NCBI RefSeq assembly: GCF_000255655.1
Contig: NZ_JH636434.1
Span: 2,543,303 to 2,607,302, forward strand
Length of the DNA stretch: 64,000 nt
Direction of reading: 5' to 3'
Origin: Schlesneria paludicola DSM 18645
Lineage (GTDB): Bacteria; Planctomycetota; Planctomycetia; Planctomycetales; Planctomycetaceae
Shown here piece by piece: positions 44,411 to 53,200 of this stretch. The notes below the pieces were generated by a model, which ran no database searches, was not told the DNA's origin, and was given only the letters and a program-made list of their open reading frames with translations. Both the position numbers and the translations under genes were made by a program. How positions within the stretch are numbered: the stretch's first letter is position 1; each line of letters starts with the position of its first letter.

Positions 44411-46057
44411 TCAGTACCACCGGTACGAGTATGTCTTGAATCGCTCGGCCGCCCCCTTCTCGATCTTCAGTGAAGCAACACGGGATTCAACGGGCCCCTC
44501 TTTGGCCGAGCGAAGAAGCCGAGCATCTGCCATTTGGAATGCGGACCAGTGCGGCACACGACGGCGGTTCAATTCGGCATGAGCGTCGACCAGCAGTTCA
44601 GCGACTCCTTCGCGAATGATCGGATCGGGGCATCCCAGCAACGGGAACAACATCAGCATCCCCTCGGTACTCGTCGGATGATGGCTGATCTGTACGCTCG
44701 GAGCCAGGTTTCCGGCCATGATCTGTCGCACGTTGTACGACATAACCCAATAGTCGACAGGCGCGACGGCATACAGATAGAACGCAAATGCAACCGCCAT
44801 GAGCTGCATTCGAATGACCCACGCAAAGTTGTGGCCTCGCCACATCTTGATCACAACCAGCACGAAACCCGCGACAACGGCCGAAATCCCAAGCAGACCA
44901 ACCACTCGCATGCGCGTCATCCCGTTGAAACCGATGTAAATGGACAGCCGGTTGTAAACAGCGAGCGCCAGCGCCAAGTTTTCAAAGGCCCAGATCATCG
45001 CGAGACGTCGCAAGAATGGCATGCGAGGATCGTGCATCATCGGTCCACGAAAAATCGCAGACAGCATGATCGTCGCGAGCGCCAACGCCACCGTGAGCCA
45101 GGCGGCCCCTTCGTGTGCATATCCCGAAAAATGAAACTTCGGCGGGAATGTCCGAAACCACATCGTCCAGAATTCGAAACCAAGATAGGCCGCGAATAGA
45201 ACAATCAAGAGCTGGATCGTGTTACGAAACGCGAAATAGAGTTCGGCTTCCGCACCGGCCATTGTCGAATGCTGGCCACTTATTGAATCGAAACGAGCGT
45301 CCGTTGGCAGCAATGGACGCAGCAGGCCGACGGCGAGCCACGCAGTCCCCAACCAGAATAGAATCCGAGACGGCGAGCCGATGAAGTCCGAAACCCACGT
45401 CTGAAACGTTCGAGTCAACTCAGCCAGTTGATCGCTTACTAACTTCACAATATCGGGATTTGCGAGGACGAAAATCGTCAAGAAAATCAAGCCAGCAATC
45501 GGCGGCATCAGTAATGTCAGCAGCCGAGTAAACGTCGGAACGCCAACCCAGTACCGAAGCACCGACTTCACCCATCGGTCATAAGCGACCATGCCTGCTC
45601 CGCCAGCCGGAACGAGTAGCCCCAGAAACCGTATCACCTCAAGCAGATAGATCTTCCCCGAATTGAGACTGATCGAAACACAGCCAAGCAAGACAAGCCC
45701 GATGGCAAACGCAAGTTCACTGCCACACCACAGGAGGCGTGCCGCCACTCCCCAGGTCAGTAACGTGACAATCACCGTCTGCCACCCAACACGACGCTGA
45801 CGTCCCCCGAGCGCGATTAACAAGGGAGTGACCGCGAGCAGCAGCGCCTGCCCGGCATATCCATGCCCGTTGTAAATTGTGACGTCCGCCAGGACGATCG
45901 TCAGAACAACAGAACAGAACTCCAGCAAGCTGACGTCTGGGTTCGTCGGTGGACCAGTCGTAGGCACTTGTCGTGCATTAAAATCCGTTAGTACCGCCGA
46001 CGGCAGAACATCTGTAATGTCGTGCCTCACTAGCGGTGATTCATGTGGTTCGCTCAT
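44411..46057 (-). CDS. Multi-pass membrane protein of the DUF4153/DUF4173 type
   Basis: 548 residues. About twelve to thirteen hydrophobic helices fill residues 45-470; the family-like section is FRNTIQLLIVLFAAYLGFEF followed by FHFSGYAHEGAAWLTVALAL. The first 45 residues are soluble; the last 80 (HWSAFQMADARLL...) are soluble and basic. No transport or catalytic motif is visible. The frame is open to 46222; the ATG at 46057 has GAGGAAAG upstream. It converges with the putative hydrolase gene, with 23 bases between stops, so a functional link is not implied. A partial repeat copy lies just upstream. Confidence 0.85.
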   Translation of the reverse strand: MSEPHESPLVRHDITDVLPSAVLTDFNARQVPTTGPPTNPDVSLLEFCSVVLTIVLADVTIYNGHGYAGQALLLAVTPLLIALGGRQRRVGWQTVIVTLLTWGVAARLLWCGSELAFAIGLVLLGCVSISLNSGKIYLLEVIRFLGLLVPAGGAGMVAYDRWVKSVLRYWVGVPTFTRLLTLLMPPIAGLIFLTIFVLANPDIVKLVSDQLAELTRTFQTWVSDFIGSPSRILFWLGTAWLAVGLLRPLLPTDARFDSISGQHSTMAGAEAELYFAFRNTIQLLIVLFAAYLGFEFWTMWFRTFPPKFHFSGYAHEGAAWLTVALALATIMLSAIFRGPMMHDPRMPFLRRLAMIWAFENLALALAVYNRLSIYIGFNGMTRMRVVGLLGISAVVAGFVLVVIKMWRGHNFAWVIRMQLMAVAFAFYLYAVAPVDYWVMSYNVRQIMAGNLAPSVQISHHPTSTEGMLMLFPLLGCPDPIIREGVAELLVDAHAELNRRRVPHWSAFQMADARLLRSAKEGPVESRVASLKIEKGAAERFKTYSYRWY

Positions 46058-46130
46058 ACTTTCCTCTACGCAAACGATACGGATTGCGTTGGTCGCGTGC
46101 GAATCAAAAACAACGTCGGGCAAAATTGGA

Positions 46131-46188
46131 TTGGGACGCCAGGTAAATAGGCCCGTCCCCAATCTCTTCGCACTGTGAACGGTTGCCG
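46131..46188. repeat. REPIN-like repeat, 130-bp family, fragment
   Basis: Only the right arm is left: GGCCCGTCCCCAATCTCTTCGC-type core running into CTGTGAACGGTTGC. The left part is replaced by unrelated sequence. It lies in the 172-bp gap between the DUF4153-like gene and the DHFR-like gene. Confidence 0.65.
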
Positions 46189-46229
46189 GTGAACTTTGCG
46201 GGTGACTTGATCGGCGATACACTTATGCC

Positions 46230-46790
46230 ATGCGACCTCTTCGATATTCTATCAATGTCACGTTAGACGGGTGCTGCGATCATCGTGCAATTCCCGCGGA
46301 CGAAGAATTACATCGTCACGCTGTCGAGAATCTCGCCCGGGCTGACGCCTTGCTCTTTGGTCGTGTGACCTACGAAATGATGGAGGCCGCATGGCGGGCA
46401 CCGGCGCGGACGGGAATGAGCCCCGACTGGATGGAACCCTGGATGGTGCCATTTGCTCGGACGATCGATGCAACCAAGAAGTACGTCGTGTCGAGCACTC
46501 TGGATCAGGTCGACTGGAACGCGGAGCTCGTGCGCGGGGACTTGGGAAAGGCCATTCAGGAGCTCAAGCGACAGCCCGGCACTGGATTGTTCGTCGGAGG
46601 CGAGAAGCTTCCATTGGCATTGACGGAGCTCGGGTTGATCGATGAGTATGAGTTCGTGGTGCACCCCCGGCTGGCAGGCCATGGACCAACGCTCTTTGCG
46701 GGGCTCTCGAAGCATGTCGAACTAAAACTCGTGAGTCGGCAGGAGTTCGCCTCGGGGGCCGTCGCCATGCAGTATAAGCCGAGAAGATAG
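46230..46790 (+). CDS. Dihydrofolate reductase / RibD C-terminal-like family protein
   Basis: 186 residues, cytoplasmic. Begins RYSINVTLDGCCDH, the first strand of the RibD C-terminal/DHFR-like reductase fold, with LLFGRVTYEMME and the dinucleotide-binding GLFVGGEKLPLALTELGLIDEYEF. The last strands (FVVHPRLAGHGPTLFAGL) complete the fold. Members are NADPH-dependent reductases; whether this one acts on a flavin precursor or another heterocycle is unknown. It differs from FolA by lacking the folate-binding Asp motif. The start ATG at 46230 fits the family N-terminus. Confidence 0.9.
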   Translation: MRPLRYSINVTLDGCCDHRAIPADEELHRHAVENLARADALLFGRVTYEMMEAAWRAPARTGMSPDWMEPWMVPFARTIDATKKYVVSSTLDQVDWNAELVRGDLGKAIQELKRQPGTGLFVGGEKLPLALTELGLIDEYEFVVHPRLAGHGPTLFAGLSKHVELKLVSRQEFASGAVAMQYKPRR

Positions 46791-47041
46791 GCACGAAGCA
46801 TAACCGTCCAACTCGGCCACGATAGCGTGTCGTTGAAGGACAACGATTTCACCGACATTGTTAGATCGGTCCAGAAGCGGCGTCCACTTGGATCGCTCAA
46901 AAGAACCAACCAGACCACCGCACAGTAGGGTCAGCATTCAACTCACGGACATCGTGATCGTCCGCGAGTCCACTCGCCGTAAGTTGGCTCTCACAAATCA
47001 GATCATGAGTCTGGTCAATTCGGCAGTGAACCGAGCCCAAA

Positions 47042-47476
47042 CTAAAACCCCTCGGGAGTCGGCGTCTGTCGGGCAGGAACCAACGATTCTTCTGACGGCG
47101 TTGCCTTCAATGCCTCAATGGCCGCTGCCGCTCGCCTTGCCTCGTCGGTGTCCGGCATTTCCTTGATAATGATTTCGAATTCGGCAACGGCCTTCTTAAT
47201 CCGGGCTGAGGCCATGTACTTACTCAACAATTGAAACAACTCTGCGTGCTTCGCCACAAGTTTCGCGTGCCTTGCGCTCGCCTCGTCGTCATTGGACTCT
47301 CCCTCCCTCTCCCATTGAAGATGAACGTAGAGATTGCGAATTTCGTTCTCGATGTCCGGACCATTCGTTGGAGCGAGTCCGACTCCGCCACCTCCAAATT
47401 GGGCATCGGTAATTGCGTAGCTGGCGAAGATCGCAATGCCGGCGACCGCGGACAGGATGATCAATTTCTTTCGCAT
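47042..47476 (-). CDS. Small exported helical protein, function unknown
   Basis: 144 residues. The N-terminus MRKKLIILSAVAGIAIFASYAITDA is a signal peptide or anchor, followed by a Gly-rich stretch (QFGGGGVG) and a helical, charged part (RHAKLVAKHAELFQLLSKYMASARIKKAVAEFEI in segments) that may form a coiled pair. No family is recognised. The frame is open upstream to 47659; the ATG at 47476 directly precedes the signal sequence. It lies between two plus-strand genes and is probably alone in its transcript. Confidence 0.68.
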   Translation of the reverse strand: MRKKLIILSAVAGIAIFASYAITDAQFGGGGVGLAPTNGPDIENEIRNLYVHLQWEREGESNDDEASARHAKLVAKHAELFQLLSKYMASARIKKAVAEFEIIIKEMPDTDEARRAAAAIEALKATPSEESLVPARQTPTPEGF

Positions 47477-47812
47477 GGCTCTGGTCCCGATTTTGAAAGG
47501 AATGCTGGATGTGGGACGTCCAGTATCCGACAAGAAAGACAATCCGTCAATTGCGTGCCAGAGCGGCATCAAAACGAGACTGACACGAGTGGCGGAAACG
47601 AATGGCGAACATGAATCAATCTCAGGTTGCGAAGAGCTCTCACAGCAAAATTGAGCCATTGGCTGGCGGTCATTCGACGAAGAAATCCTTTACCGGGATA
47701 CGTAGTGGCACACCGGTGATAATCCGCCAATTGATGGATATCATTGAACCCTGACAAAAACGCTCTGGCGTAATCGTGAGATAGACGTGATCGATTGAGG
47801 CTTGAACGCGAA

Positions 47813-49669
47813 ATGGTACCGTCAGACTGTCAACCATCACGCATCCGTCGACTGATTCGACTGACCTCGGTCCTTTCACTGAGTATCGTTCTTCCTGTCG
47901 CCATCGTGGTTGTATCAATGTATACGGCCTTTTCAGGATGGCCAGTGGGCCTCGTCATGGTCGAGCAACACCGTGTCTCCGCCGGAATCATGAAGAATGG
48001 TGAACTGTGGTACCCGGTGACGAAATACGCCCAATCAACCTATGCCCCTCCTTGCGAATCCCGGATCGTACGTCTCGATCTGAAGACAGGTGAACGTCGA
48101 GAGACGGGATTGAAACTGCCCGAAGTGAAGCGTCGGTGGGAGGCATTCAATCTGATCTGGATGGGCGAACACCTATATGTCGTCGACTCTTACGCATCGA
48201 CTCCTGAAGTCTATCGAGCAACCGAGAGTGGCTTGGAACGGTATACCGCGTTGCCAGCGAAAGAACCTGCAAGCGAATTTTATGAGGTACCTTTTTTTTA
48301 TCACGGTCAATTCACGGTTATCAAACAGGACCACACCGAAGGATTTCGACTTGCGCACCTCGTCAACGGAACCTGGGAAAAGGGACGACGAATACGGCTC
48401 CCACGAACGAATGCGCAATGGATCACCGGGCCTCAAGGAGCACAAATCCACTGTGATGCGGAGCCTCCTCCAAATGGAATTCGTTGCTATCTGACGGTCA
48501 TTCCCGACGACACCGAGATGCATATTCGCTTCGTGACGCAGGGCTCTCGCAATCAACTGTTATTTGCCGCCTATCGGCAAGGATTCGAGTACGTAGATGA
48601 CGGCGATCCCGCTTCAGCTCAATCGCCTGAAAACACAGAATTTGAGTTGTCAGGTTGGGAGCAAATCAACTCGACCTTGTCCGGTGCCATCGGGTGGGGA
48701 GCGTTCCGAGCCGAACAGGACGGCGTGTTGCTCGGAATCCAAAACAATCAACGAATGCAATTCGTCAGACGAATCGCGGACGGTCAATGGAAAGTTCTAA
48801 GCGGCCTTGAACTATCCCCATCCACTCGGGAATGGGACTCATTGATCACAGGACCGTCCGAACGCTCTTACGTGCTTCGACAATCCAGTGAATGGTGGGA
48901 TCGATTCACATTTTATCCGATCGATGGCGATACGATCGGACCGGCCCAGTTGACGTTGCCTGGTCATGAGCAGATGTACCTCAATCGCTGGGGGCGCTGC
49001 GCCGGCGGATTGTTTTTGGCTTGGGTGACACACATCGTCGTATTGATCTGTGGCCAGCGATGTTGTCATTCCTCACCAAAAGAATATGAATTCGGACTTC
49101 ATAAAGCATACCTTGCCCCTCCGCCATTGCGAGGTTTGGCGTTCGCGATTGATGCGATGGCCATGTTGCTTCTCGTTGCGACGTCATTCTCGATCCAGTG
49201 GCACTATCTTGACGTCAAATGGGATCGGAATGCGGATCAGAAGATCTCTCAGCTACTGAGTCATGCTGAAATGAACATTGATTCGCGACTCGTTTCATGG
49301 CTCAACGTCGTCGACTCGTGCATTTTGGATCCGAAGGAATTCATCGGGCGTCCACGCGATTTCGAGCAATTTCGCGCCCTGATTCTGACGGTCTTGATCG
49401 ACACGTTGCTACCGCTGTGGCTTTACAGAACCTATCACGAAGGCAAGTCCGGAGTGACGTTCGGAAAATGGCTGACTGGCATTCGCACTGTCAGATCGAC
49501 TCTTCGTCCCTGCGGATACGCCCGCGCCGTCGCTCGCAGCGCAATGTATCTTGTCGATTTCGCGTTGTTCATCACGCCGCTACCCGCGACAATCAGCATG
49601 CTGCTGTCACCCTGTTGTCAACGACTCGGCGATCGCGTCGGGGACACCCTGGTGATCAAATCCAGATAA
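47813..49669 (+). CDS. Membrane protein: N-terminal propeller-like part fused to an RDD domain
   Basis: About 618 residues. A membrane anchor at about 20-42 (VLSLSIVLPVAIVVVSMYTAF) is followed by a 370-residue extracytoplasmic part with repeated W-containing strands (GELWYPVTKY, ERSYVLRQSSEWWDRFTFY) suggesting a propeller. A second membrane helix follows (RCAGGLFLAWVTHIVVLICG), then an RDD domain from residue 440 (LRGLAFAIDAMAMLLLVATSF with the Arg...Asp pair, KWLTGIRTVRS, LVDFALF and GDRVGDTLVIKSR). RDD domains are membrane modules linked to transport in some proteins; this fusion is unusual. The frame opens at a TTG (47795); the ATG at 47813 is preferred. No partner gene is obvious. Confidence 0.8.
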   Translation: MVPSDCQPSRIRRLIRLTSVLSLSIVLPVAIVVVSMYTAFSGWPVGLVMVEQHRVSAGIMKNGELWYPVTKYAQSTYAPPCESRIVRLDLKTGERRETGLKLPEVKRRWEAFNLIWMGEHLYVVDSYASTPEVYRATESGLERYTALPAKEPASEFYEVPFFYHGQFTVIKQDHTEGFRLAHLVNGTWEKGRRIRLPRTNAQWITGPQGAQIHCDAEPPPNGIRCYLTVIPDDTEMHIRFVTQGSRNQLLFAAYRQGFEYVDDGDPASAQSPENTEFELSGWEQINSTLSGAIGWGAFRAEQDGVLLGIQNNQRMQFVRRIADGQWKVLSGLELSPSTREWDSLITGPSERSYVLRQSSEWWDRFTFYPIDGDTIGPAQLTLPGHEQMYLNRWGRCAGGLFLAWVTHIVVLICGQRCCHSSPKEYEFGLHKAYLAPPPLRGLAFAIDAMAMLLLVATSFSIQWHYLDVKWDRNADQKISQLLSHAEMNIDSRLVSWLNVVDSCILDPKEFIGRPRDFEQFRALILTVLIDTLLPLWLYRTYHEGKSGVTFGKWLTGIRTVRSTLRPCGYARAVARSAMYLVDFALFITPLPATISMLLSPCCQRLGDRVGDTLVIKSR

Positions 49670-49791
49670 CGGGAAGCGGCAGAATTTCGTGAACGCACAA
49701 CCTCTCGATACGCGGCACGACCTCACGACAGGATGATTTTCGATCCTTGGCTGCATTTGAGCATCCCTTCTCGGGCTTCCGGTTGCACCCG

Positions 49792-50110
49792 CTATTTGCG
49801 ATAGGCCTTCTCGTACTTTCCGTGGAGCTTGCCTTTTGCCCAGTCCGCCATCAGATCGTAAAACCCTGGAGCAATACGACGATGTTTGCGCGACAATTCG
49901 GCTGCTTGCTCGTATTTTCACATTCCATGGTCGGTCTAAGGGAAGACATAAATCGAGATGTCCTGACTTTGTTGGCGCAAATTTGAGAGCCGCTCGATCG
50001 TTAACGCATTCGGGGCTTGACGGTCTTCACCCGCCAATACCCACATTTGCGGCACATCGACCTCTTTCAAGACCTGAATGGGATCTTGAGACCAGTCAAC
50101 ACCGGCCTAT
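49792..50110 (-). pseudogene. Relic of an alpha/beta-hydrolase C-terminus
   Basis: On the minus strand one frame reads VDWSQDPIQVLKEVDVPQMW, VLAGEDRQAPNALTIERLSN, then DISIYVFP, a stop, TDHGM, a second stop, KYEQAAELSRKHRRIAPGFY and DLMADWAKGKLHGKYEKAYR before a final stop. The VDVPQMWVLAGEDRQ strand and the F(P)-x-x-DHGM box are the acid and His motifs of alpha/beta hydrolases. Two in-frame stops, and a third (TAG) before VDWSQ, show decay. Nothing of the nucleophile part is left. Confidence 0.7.
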
Positions 50111-50126
50111 CCTTGGGTGCAGACGA

Positions 50127-50729
50127 TTATTGAATTGTTTCACGATGGAAATGCGACTCCATAGAGGTCGCGACTCCGTGAATCAGCGCGGGAACATCCA
50201 TATTGGGCGTCAAGTTCACGCAGGTGAGAATCAGATACCCCGCTTGGGTGCTCACAGATTCTGCCACCAATCTGGGATTTCCATCAGGGCGCTGATAGCT
50301 CACGACCACAATTTCATCTGAACGTGAGAACTCAAGTTGGCCTTTACGAGACAAAGAGATGGCACTCTTTCGATCGACGAGAAATCCCGCTTCGATGAGG
50401 ATTGGTTTGATCGCTTCGAAAAGCCGTTTCATGAGAGTACCAAGGTGCTTCACCGGATGTGGGTCGCCATTCGCGTAGCGAGCGGACCGCTTCCGGCGGC
50501 AATCCAGACAGCGAACGGCGGTGGCGTAGAGTGAACCTTTCGCGACTTCGTAGTACCACTTTTGCTGACTGGCAGCCCAAACTTCTTCGCTCCGACAATC
50601 AACGCAAACAAAGGGCGTATCGACGTAGTACTTTGGCGGCGGCGAGTAGGAATTGTTGGGAACTTGCTGTGACAAATCCGCGGGAATCGCACCTGCTGGA
50701 ATTCTCGAGTCGTGGCGTTCCTTTTTCAT
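50127..50729 (-). CDS. Zinc-ribbon protein, function unknown
   Basis: About 200 residues from the ATG at 50729. The N-terminal half has a probable zinc-ribbon domain: VCVDCRSEEVWAASQQKWYYE followed by RCLDCRRKRSARY, with Cys pairs 43 residues apart. The W-A-A-S-Q-Q-K-W-Y-Y-E stretch is characteristic of this domain (often called zinc-ribbon 'trcl'-like). The second half (KPILIEAGFLVDRKSAISLSRKGQLEFSRSD) is a mixed alpha/beta domain of unknown role. No signal peptide. The frame is open to 50774 but without better support. It lies directly upstream of the hydrolase relic and next to a repeat copy. Confidence 0.78.
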   Translation of the reverse strand: MKKERHDSRIPAGAIPADLSQQVPNNSYSPPPKYYVDTPFVCVDCRSEEVWAASQQKWYYEVAKGSLYATAVRCLDCRRKRSARYANGDPHPVKHLGTLMKRLFEAIKPILIEAGFLVDRKSAISLSRKGQLEFSRSDEIVVVSYQRPDGNPRLVAESVSTQAGYLILTCVNLTPNMDVPALIHGVATSMESHFHRETIQ

Positions 50730-50808
50730 CTGATGTCGCCAAATGCCATTTCGCGTCAAGCAATCATTGCCCATAGCCAGCGTTTCATCTCGACCAGTGC
50801 GAGCCTCG

Positions 50809-50938
50809 CCGTTTACAAACCGGGAACTGGCTCATGTTCTCTCGGCGAAGGGAGGACTGCCCTGGTCGAGGCACGGTGGATCTCAATGAACCGGGAAAAT
50901 GTGCCTGCCCCCCTCGCTTCGGACTGTGACCGGATCAC
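50809..50938. repeat. REPIN-like repeat, 130-bp family, copy 6
   Basis: Starts CCGTTTACAAACCGGGAACTGG and ends GGACTGTGACCGGATCAC. Inner arms GAACTGGCTCATGTTCTC and GGGAAAATGTGCCTGCCCCC. The central part (GAAGGGAGGACTGCCCTGGT, GATCTCAATGAACC) is close to that of the copies at 29.2 and 52.6 kb. Confidence 0.87.
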
Positions 50939-51036
50939 GATACGAGGCGAGATTGAGGACTGCACCTCTTGGAATGCACCCGTAGTTTAGAGGTGGACAA
51001 GGTAGGGGAAACAAAAGTTCGCGTTCGCCCCGAACA

Positions 51037-51294
51037 GAACTTGTCGTCACCCAACACCATCATGCTCATCAACTGGAATTCCGAGACGGCGGCCCCGTGG
51101 GCGAAGTCGGAGATCTTGCCATCAATTTAATGCAGCCGCTGAAAGGATTGGCTGGCCAGCGCGATGGACGTTTCTGGACGTCGTTCTGCGATGGCTCCGC
51201 TCGTGCAATTTCTGACAGGCTTGATCCGGAAACAATGACGCGACGTCTGCAAATCAACGATGGGGAAGTTGTGGGAGATTTCCAACGATGTTGA
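51037..51294 (+). pseudogene. Frameshifted remnant of a DUF1559 gene (C-terminal end)
   Basis: One frame gives NTIMLINWNSETAAPWAKS, the next gives EVGDLAINLMQPLKGLAGQR, DGRFWTSFCDGSARAISDRL, DPETMTRRLQINDGEVVGDF. Joined, they match the last 85 residues of the intact DUF1559 protein at 37.9-39.5 kb (GTSNTIMVVDSNSDTAVAW... DGRIWALFCDGSVRAISDKL... INDGEAMGEF). The break lies near 51105-51110. The rest of the gene is absent upstream, where a repeat copy begins. Confidence 0.85.
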
Positions 51295-51366
51295 AAACAA
51301 CACCCGTCTTCACATGAATTGTTCCACCAAAAAAACGGCGATGGAAATTATGCACGTCAAATGAAA

Positions 51367-51402
51367 TTGCCAGGCACCAACATTCAATTTGGTGCCTGGC
51401 AA
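51367..51402. repeat. Perfect palindromic hairpin
   Basis: TTGCCAGGCACCAA (51367-51380) and TTGGTGCCTGGCAA (51389-51402) are perfect 14-base arms around an 8-base loop. It lies between the DUF1559 remnant and a convergent gene, 75 bases after the remnant. No T-run follows. It may be a terminator or a mobile palindrome. Confidence 0.7.
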
Positions 51403-51553
51403 CTTCTGGCATTTCGCTTGAGCGAATCAACACAGATGATTCAAGATCAGCTCGGACACAGACCTTCATGGCCCTGAAAGCGACCGACACCTCCACGCGT
51501 CTTTTTTAAAGCGGAAGACGTCGCCGCAGTGCTGTGGACCGTGGCGGCCTTTC

Positions 51554-52291
51554 CTAGATCCAAGTTGCGATCTGGCCCATATTTATCGTATGCCCCATGA
51601 ATGCCTTGAGGTTGTCGCTATCTCCCTGGCGCATGAAGAACTCACTCGGCCCGACATAGACAACGAAACCAGTACTGAAGGGGAGCTTCGCATTTTCAAC
51701 GTTGGACAACGATTGGAATCGGTCCATCCCGAGGGCTCCGCTCACCTTACTTCGAAATGTTTTGATCTCGTGCTTCCGTTTAAATTCCTGAAATGGAATG
51801 TTCTCTTTTCCCTGATAGGCCTGTTTCGCATCGACTTGGAGTGTTTTCAGTTCCATCAGGATCTTACCCACACCACGTGCAGTCAACTGTTTGATGTTGA
51901 AGTAGACGATTTTCGCAGCCGCCGCCAAGCGGGTTGTTGAGATACTCTTGTCGTATTCACTGAATGCGATCGTGATATTTTTTTGATTCCCCGTGCTAAG
52001 GGTATACTGGGGATCATTTCCGTGCATATCAAAGACTTTTCGCAGCCCTCGCTGCATGGCAGAACGGCTTCGTGCGTGAATGAGCACCCCACACTCTTCA
52101 TTGATCGTCAGCGCTTGATCGCCAAAAAGTCCTTGCCGAAAGCGCTCGGTTTTCGCGGTCAGTTTCCAATCTAGCAGACAAAAGGGCGCACCACACCCCA
52201 TATAGGCCATGCATGCACAACCAAAGACTTCGTCATAGTCTGTCCGCGACTTGAAGAGTGAACCGACTGTCTTATGGTAGTAAATTTCCAT
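51554..52291 (-). CDS. Protein of unknown function, possibly acquired
   Basis: About 245 residues from the ATG at 52291 (frame open to a TTG at 52333). No signal peptide or membrane helix. A Cys cluster (FGCACMAYMGCGAPFC) lies near residue 25, and an alternating hydrophobic pattern suggests a mixed alpha/beta fold with a C-terminal beta half (STGFVVYVGPSEFFMRQGDSDN). I do not recognise the family. Base composition is visibly more AT-rich than neighbouring genes, and codons such as TTT, AAA and ATT are frequent, which suggests transfer. It lies among relics and repeats. The length, the absence of internal stops and the codon periodicity support a real gene. Confidence 0.6.
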   Translation of the reverse strand: MEIYYHKTVGSLFKSRTDYDEVFGCACMAYMGCGAPFCLLDWKLTAKTERFRQGLFGDQALTINEECGVLIHARSRSAMQRGLRKVFDMHGNDPQYTLSTGNQKNITIAFSEYDKSISTTRLAAAAKIVYFNIKQLTARGVGKILMELKTLQVDAKQAYQGKENIPFQEFKRKHEIKTFRSKVSGALGMDRFQSLSNVENAKLPFSTGFVVYVGPSEFFMRQGDSDNLKAFMGHTINMGQIATWI

Positions 52292-52540
52292 GAAATGTCC
52301 GTGTAAAAAACTGGATTCGTCAAATGAGGTCAATCAAGCGATGGCGATACGGTTAACTGGGGCGACGTGTCGTGGAGTGGAATCATCCAAGCAGGGGCTT
52401 CAGCGGAATCGACGTCATTGTTCGCTTGAGCTGCGCCGAAAACGCCTGATTGATTTTACAAACACGTTGGCGCGGAAGATGGAAAACAAGCTACTGGTCG
52501 GCAGGCCAAATATGCCCAAGCGTCGGCAGTCTGCGGTGTA

Positions 52541-52670
52541 GTCGTTCACAGACCGAGGACTGGCTCTTTTTCGGCGGTAAAGGGAAGGATGCCCCGAGTC
52601 GATGCACTGTGAATTCCAATTGAACCGGGAAAATGTGCCCGTCCCCCTCTCCTCGGGCGGTGAACGGTTG
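52541..52670. repeat. REPIN-like repeat, 130-bp family, copy 7
   Basis: Outer ends GTCGTTCACAGACCG and GGGCGGTGAACGGTTG; inner arms GAGGACTGGCTCTTTTTCGG and GGGAAAATGTGCCCGTCCCC. The centre (GTCGATGCACTGTGAATTCC) matches the copy at 29.2 kb. It lies 250 bases upstream of the unknown AT-rich gene. Confidence 0.87.
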
Positions 52671-53200
52671 CGTCGGCGGTGAGGGCGATTTCATCCAATC
52701 GCTTCACCCGTTCGTCTTTTTGACAGATCATTCGTCTCGTCCCGCGATCTCGAAGTGACGCAACGCCAGACAAACGCACCAAATTCTTGACCTCTCGCAC
52801 CGCTAGCGAACTCCTGGCCTGCATGCACCAGACTTGCGGACGAGATGACAACGTTGGCCCGGCTTTTTCTAAAACGATGCGGCAATGTTCGAAGCGGATT
52901 TCACCTGCTGCGCAACATTCCCCCCCGCCCCAAACGTGGGTTCCACAGAGATAAAACCCACGCAACCAGCGAACTAACGAGAAAATTGACGGCTTTTGCG
53001 ATTTTCGTCGAAAATGACGTTCTGGAAGTTCATTCACGAATTTTGAGAACCGCCCGCCCTACGGATGTTCGCCTGACGGACTCCTTCGACTGCGTTTCGT
53101 CGGCAAAAGGATCGCTTCAATTGCGGATCGGGAATGCTTCAACCAGATCTTCCCGCGCAAGGAGCGCCCCCTCGGGCGCAATTTTGTTACACAAGCGGAA
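52671..53200. other. Intergenic region without a convincing gene
   Basis: A 530-bp stretch between the repeat and the M15 peptidase. On the minus strand a frame is open from 53037, but its end lies inside the repeat copy and its translation (Arg- and Cys-rich) has no family look. The frame could be a decayed gene. The 53060-53110 piece (GACTCCTTCGACTGCGTTTC) resembles 56370-56395. Confidence 0.45.

Noticed and set aside
52546..53037. Minus-strand open frame of 163 codons upstream of the M15 peptidase region
   Set aside because: Its second half lies inside a repeat copy. The rest has no recognisable motif, so at most it is a decayed gene.
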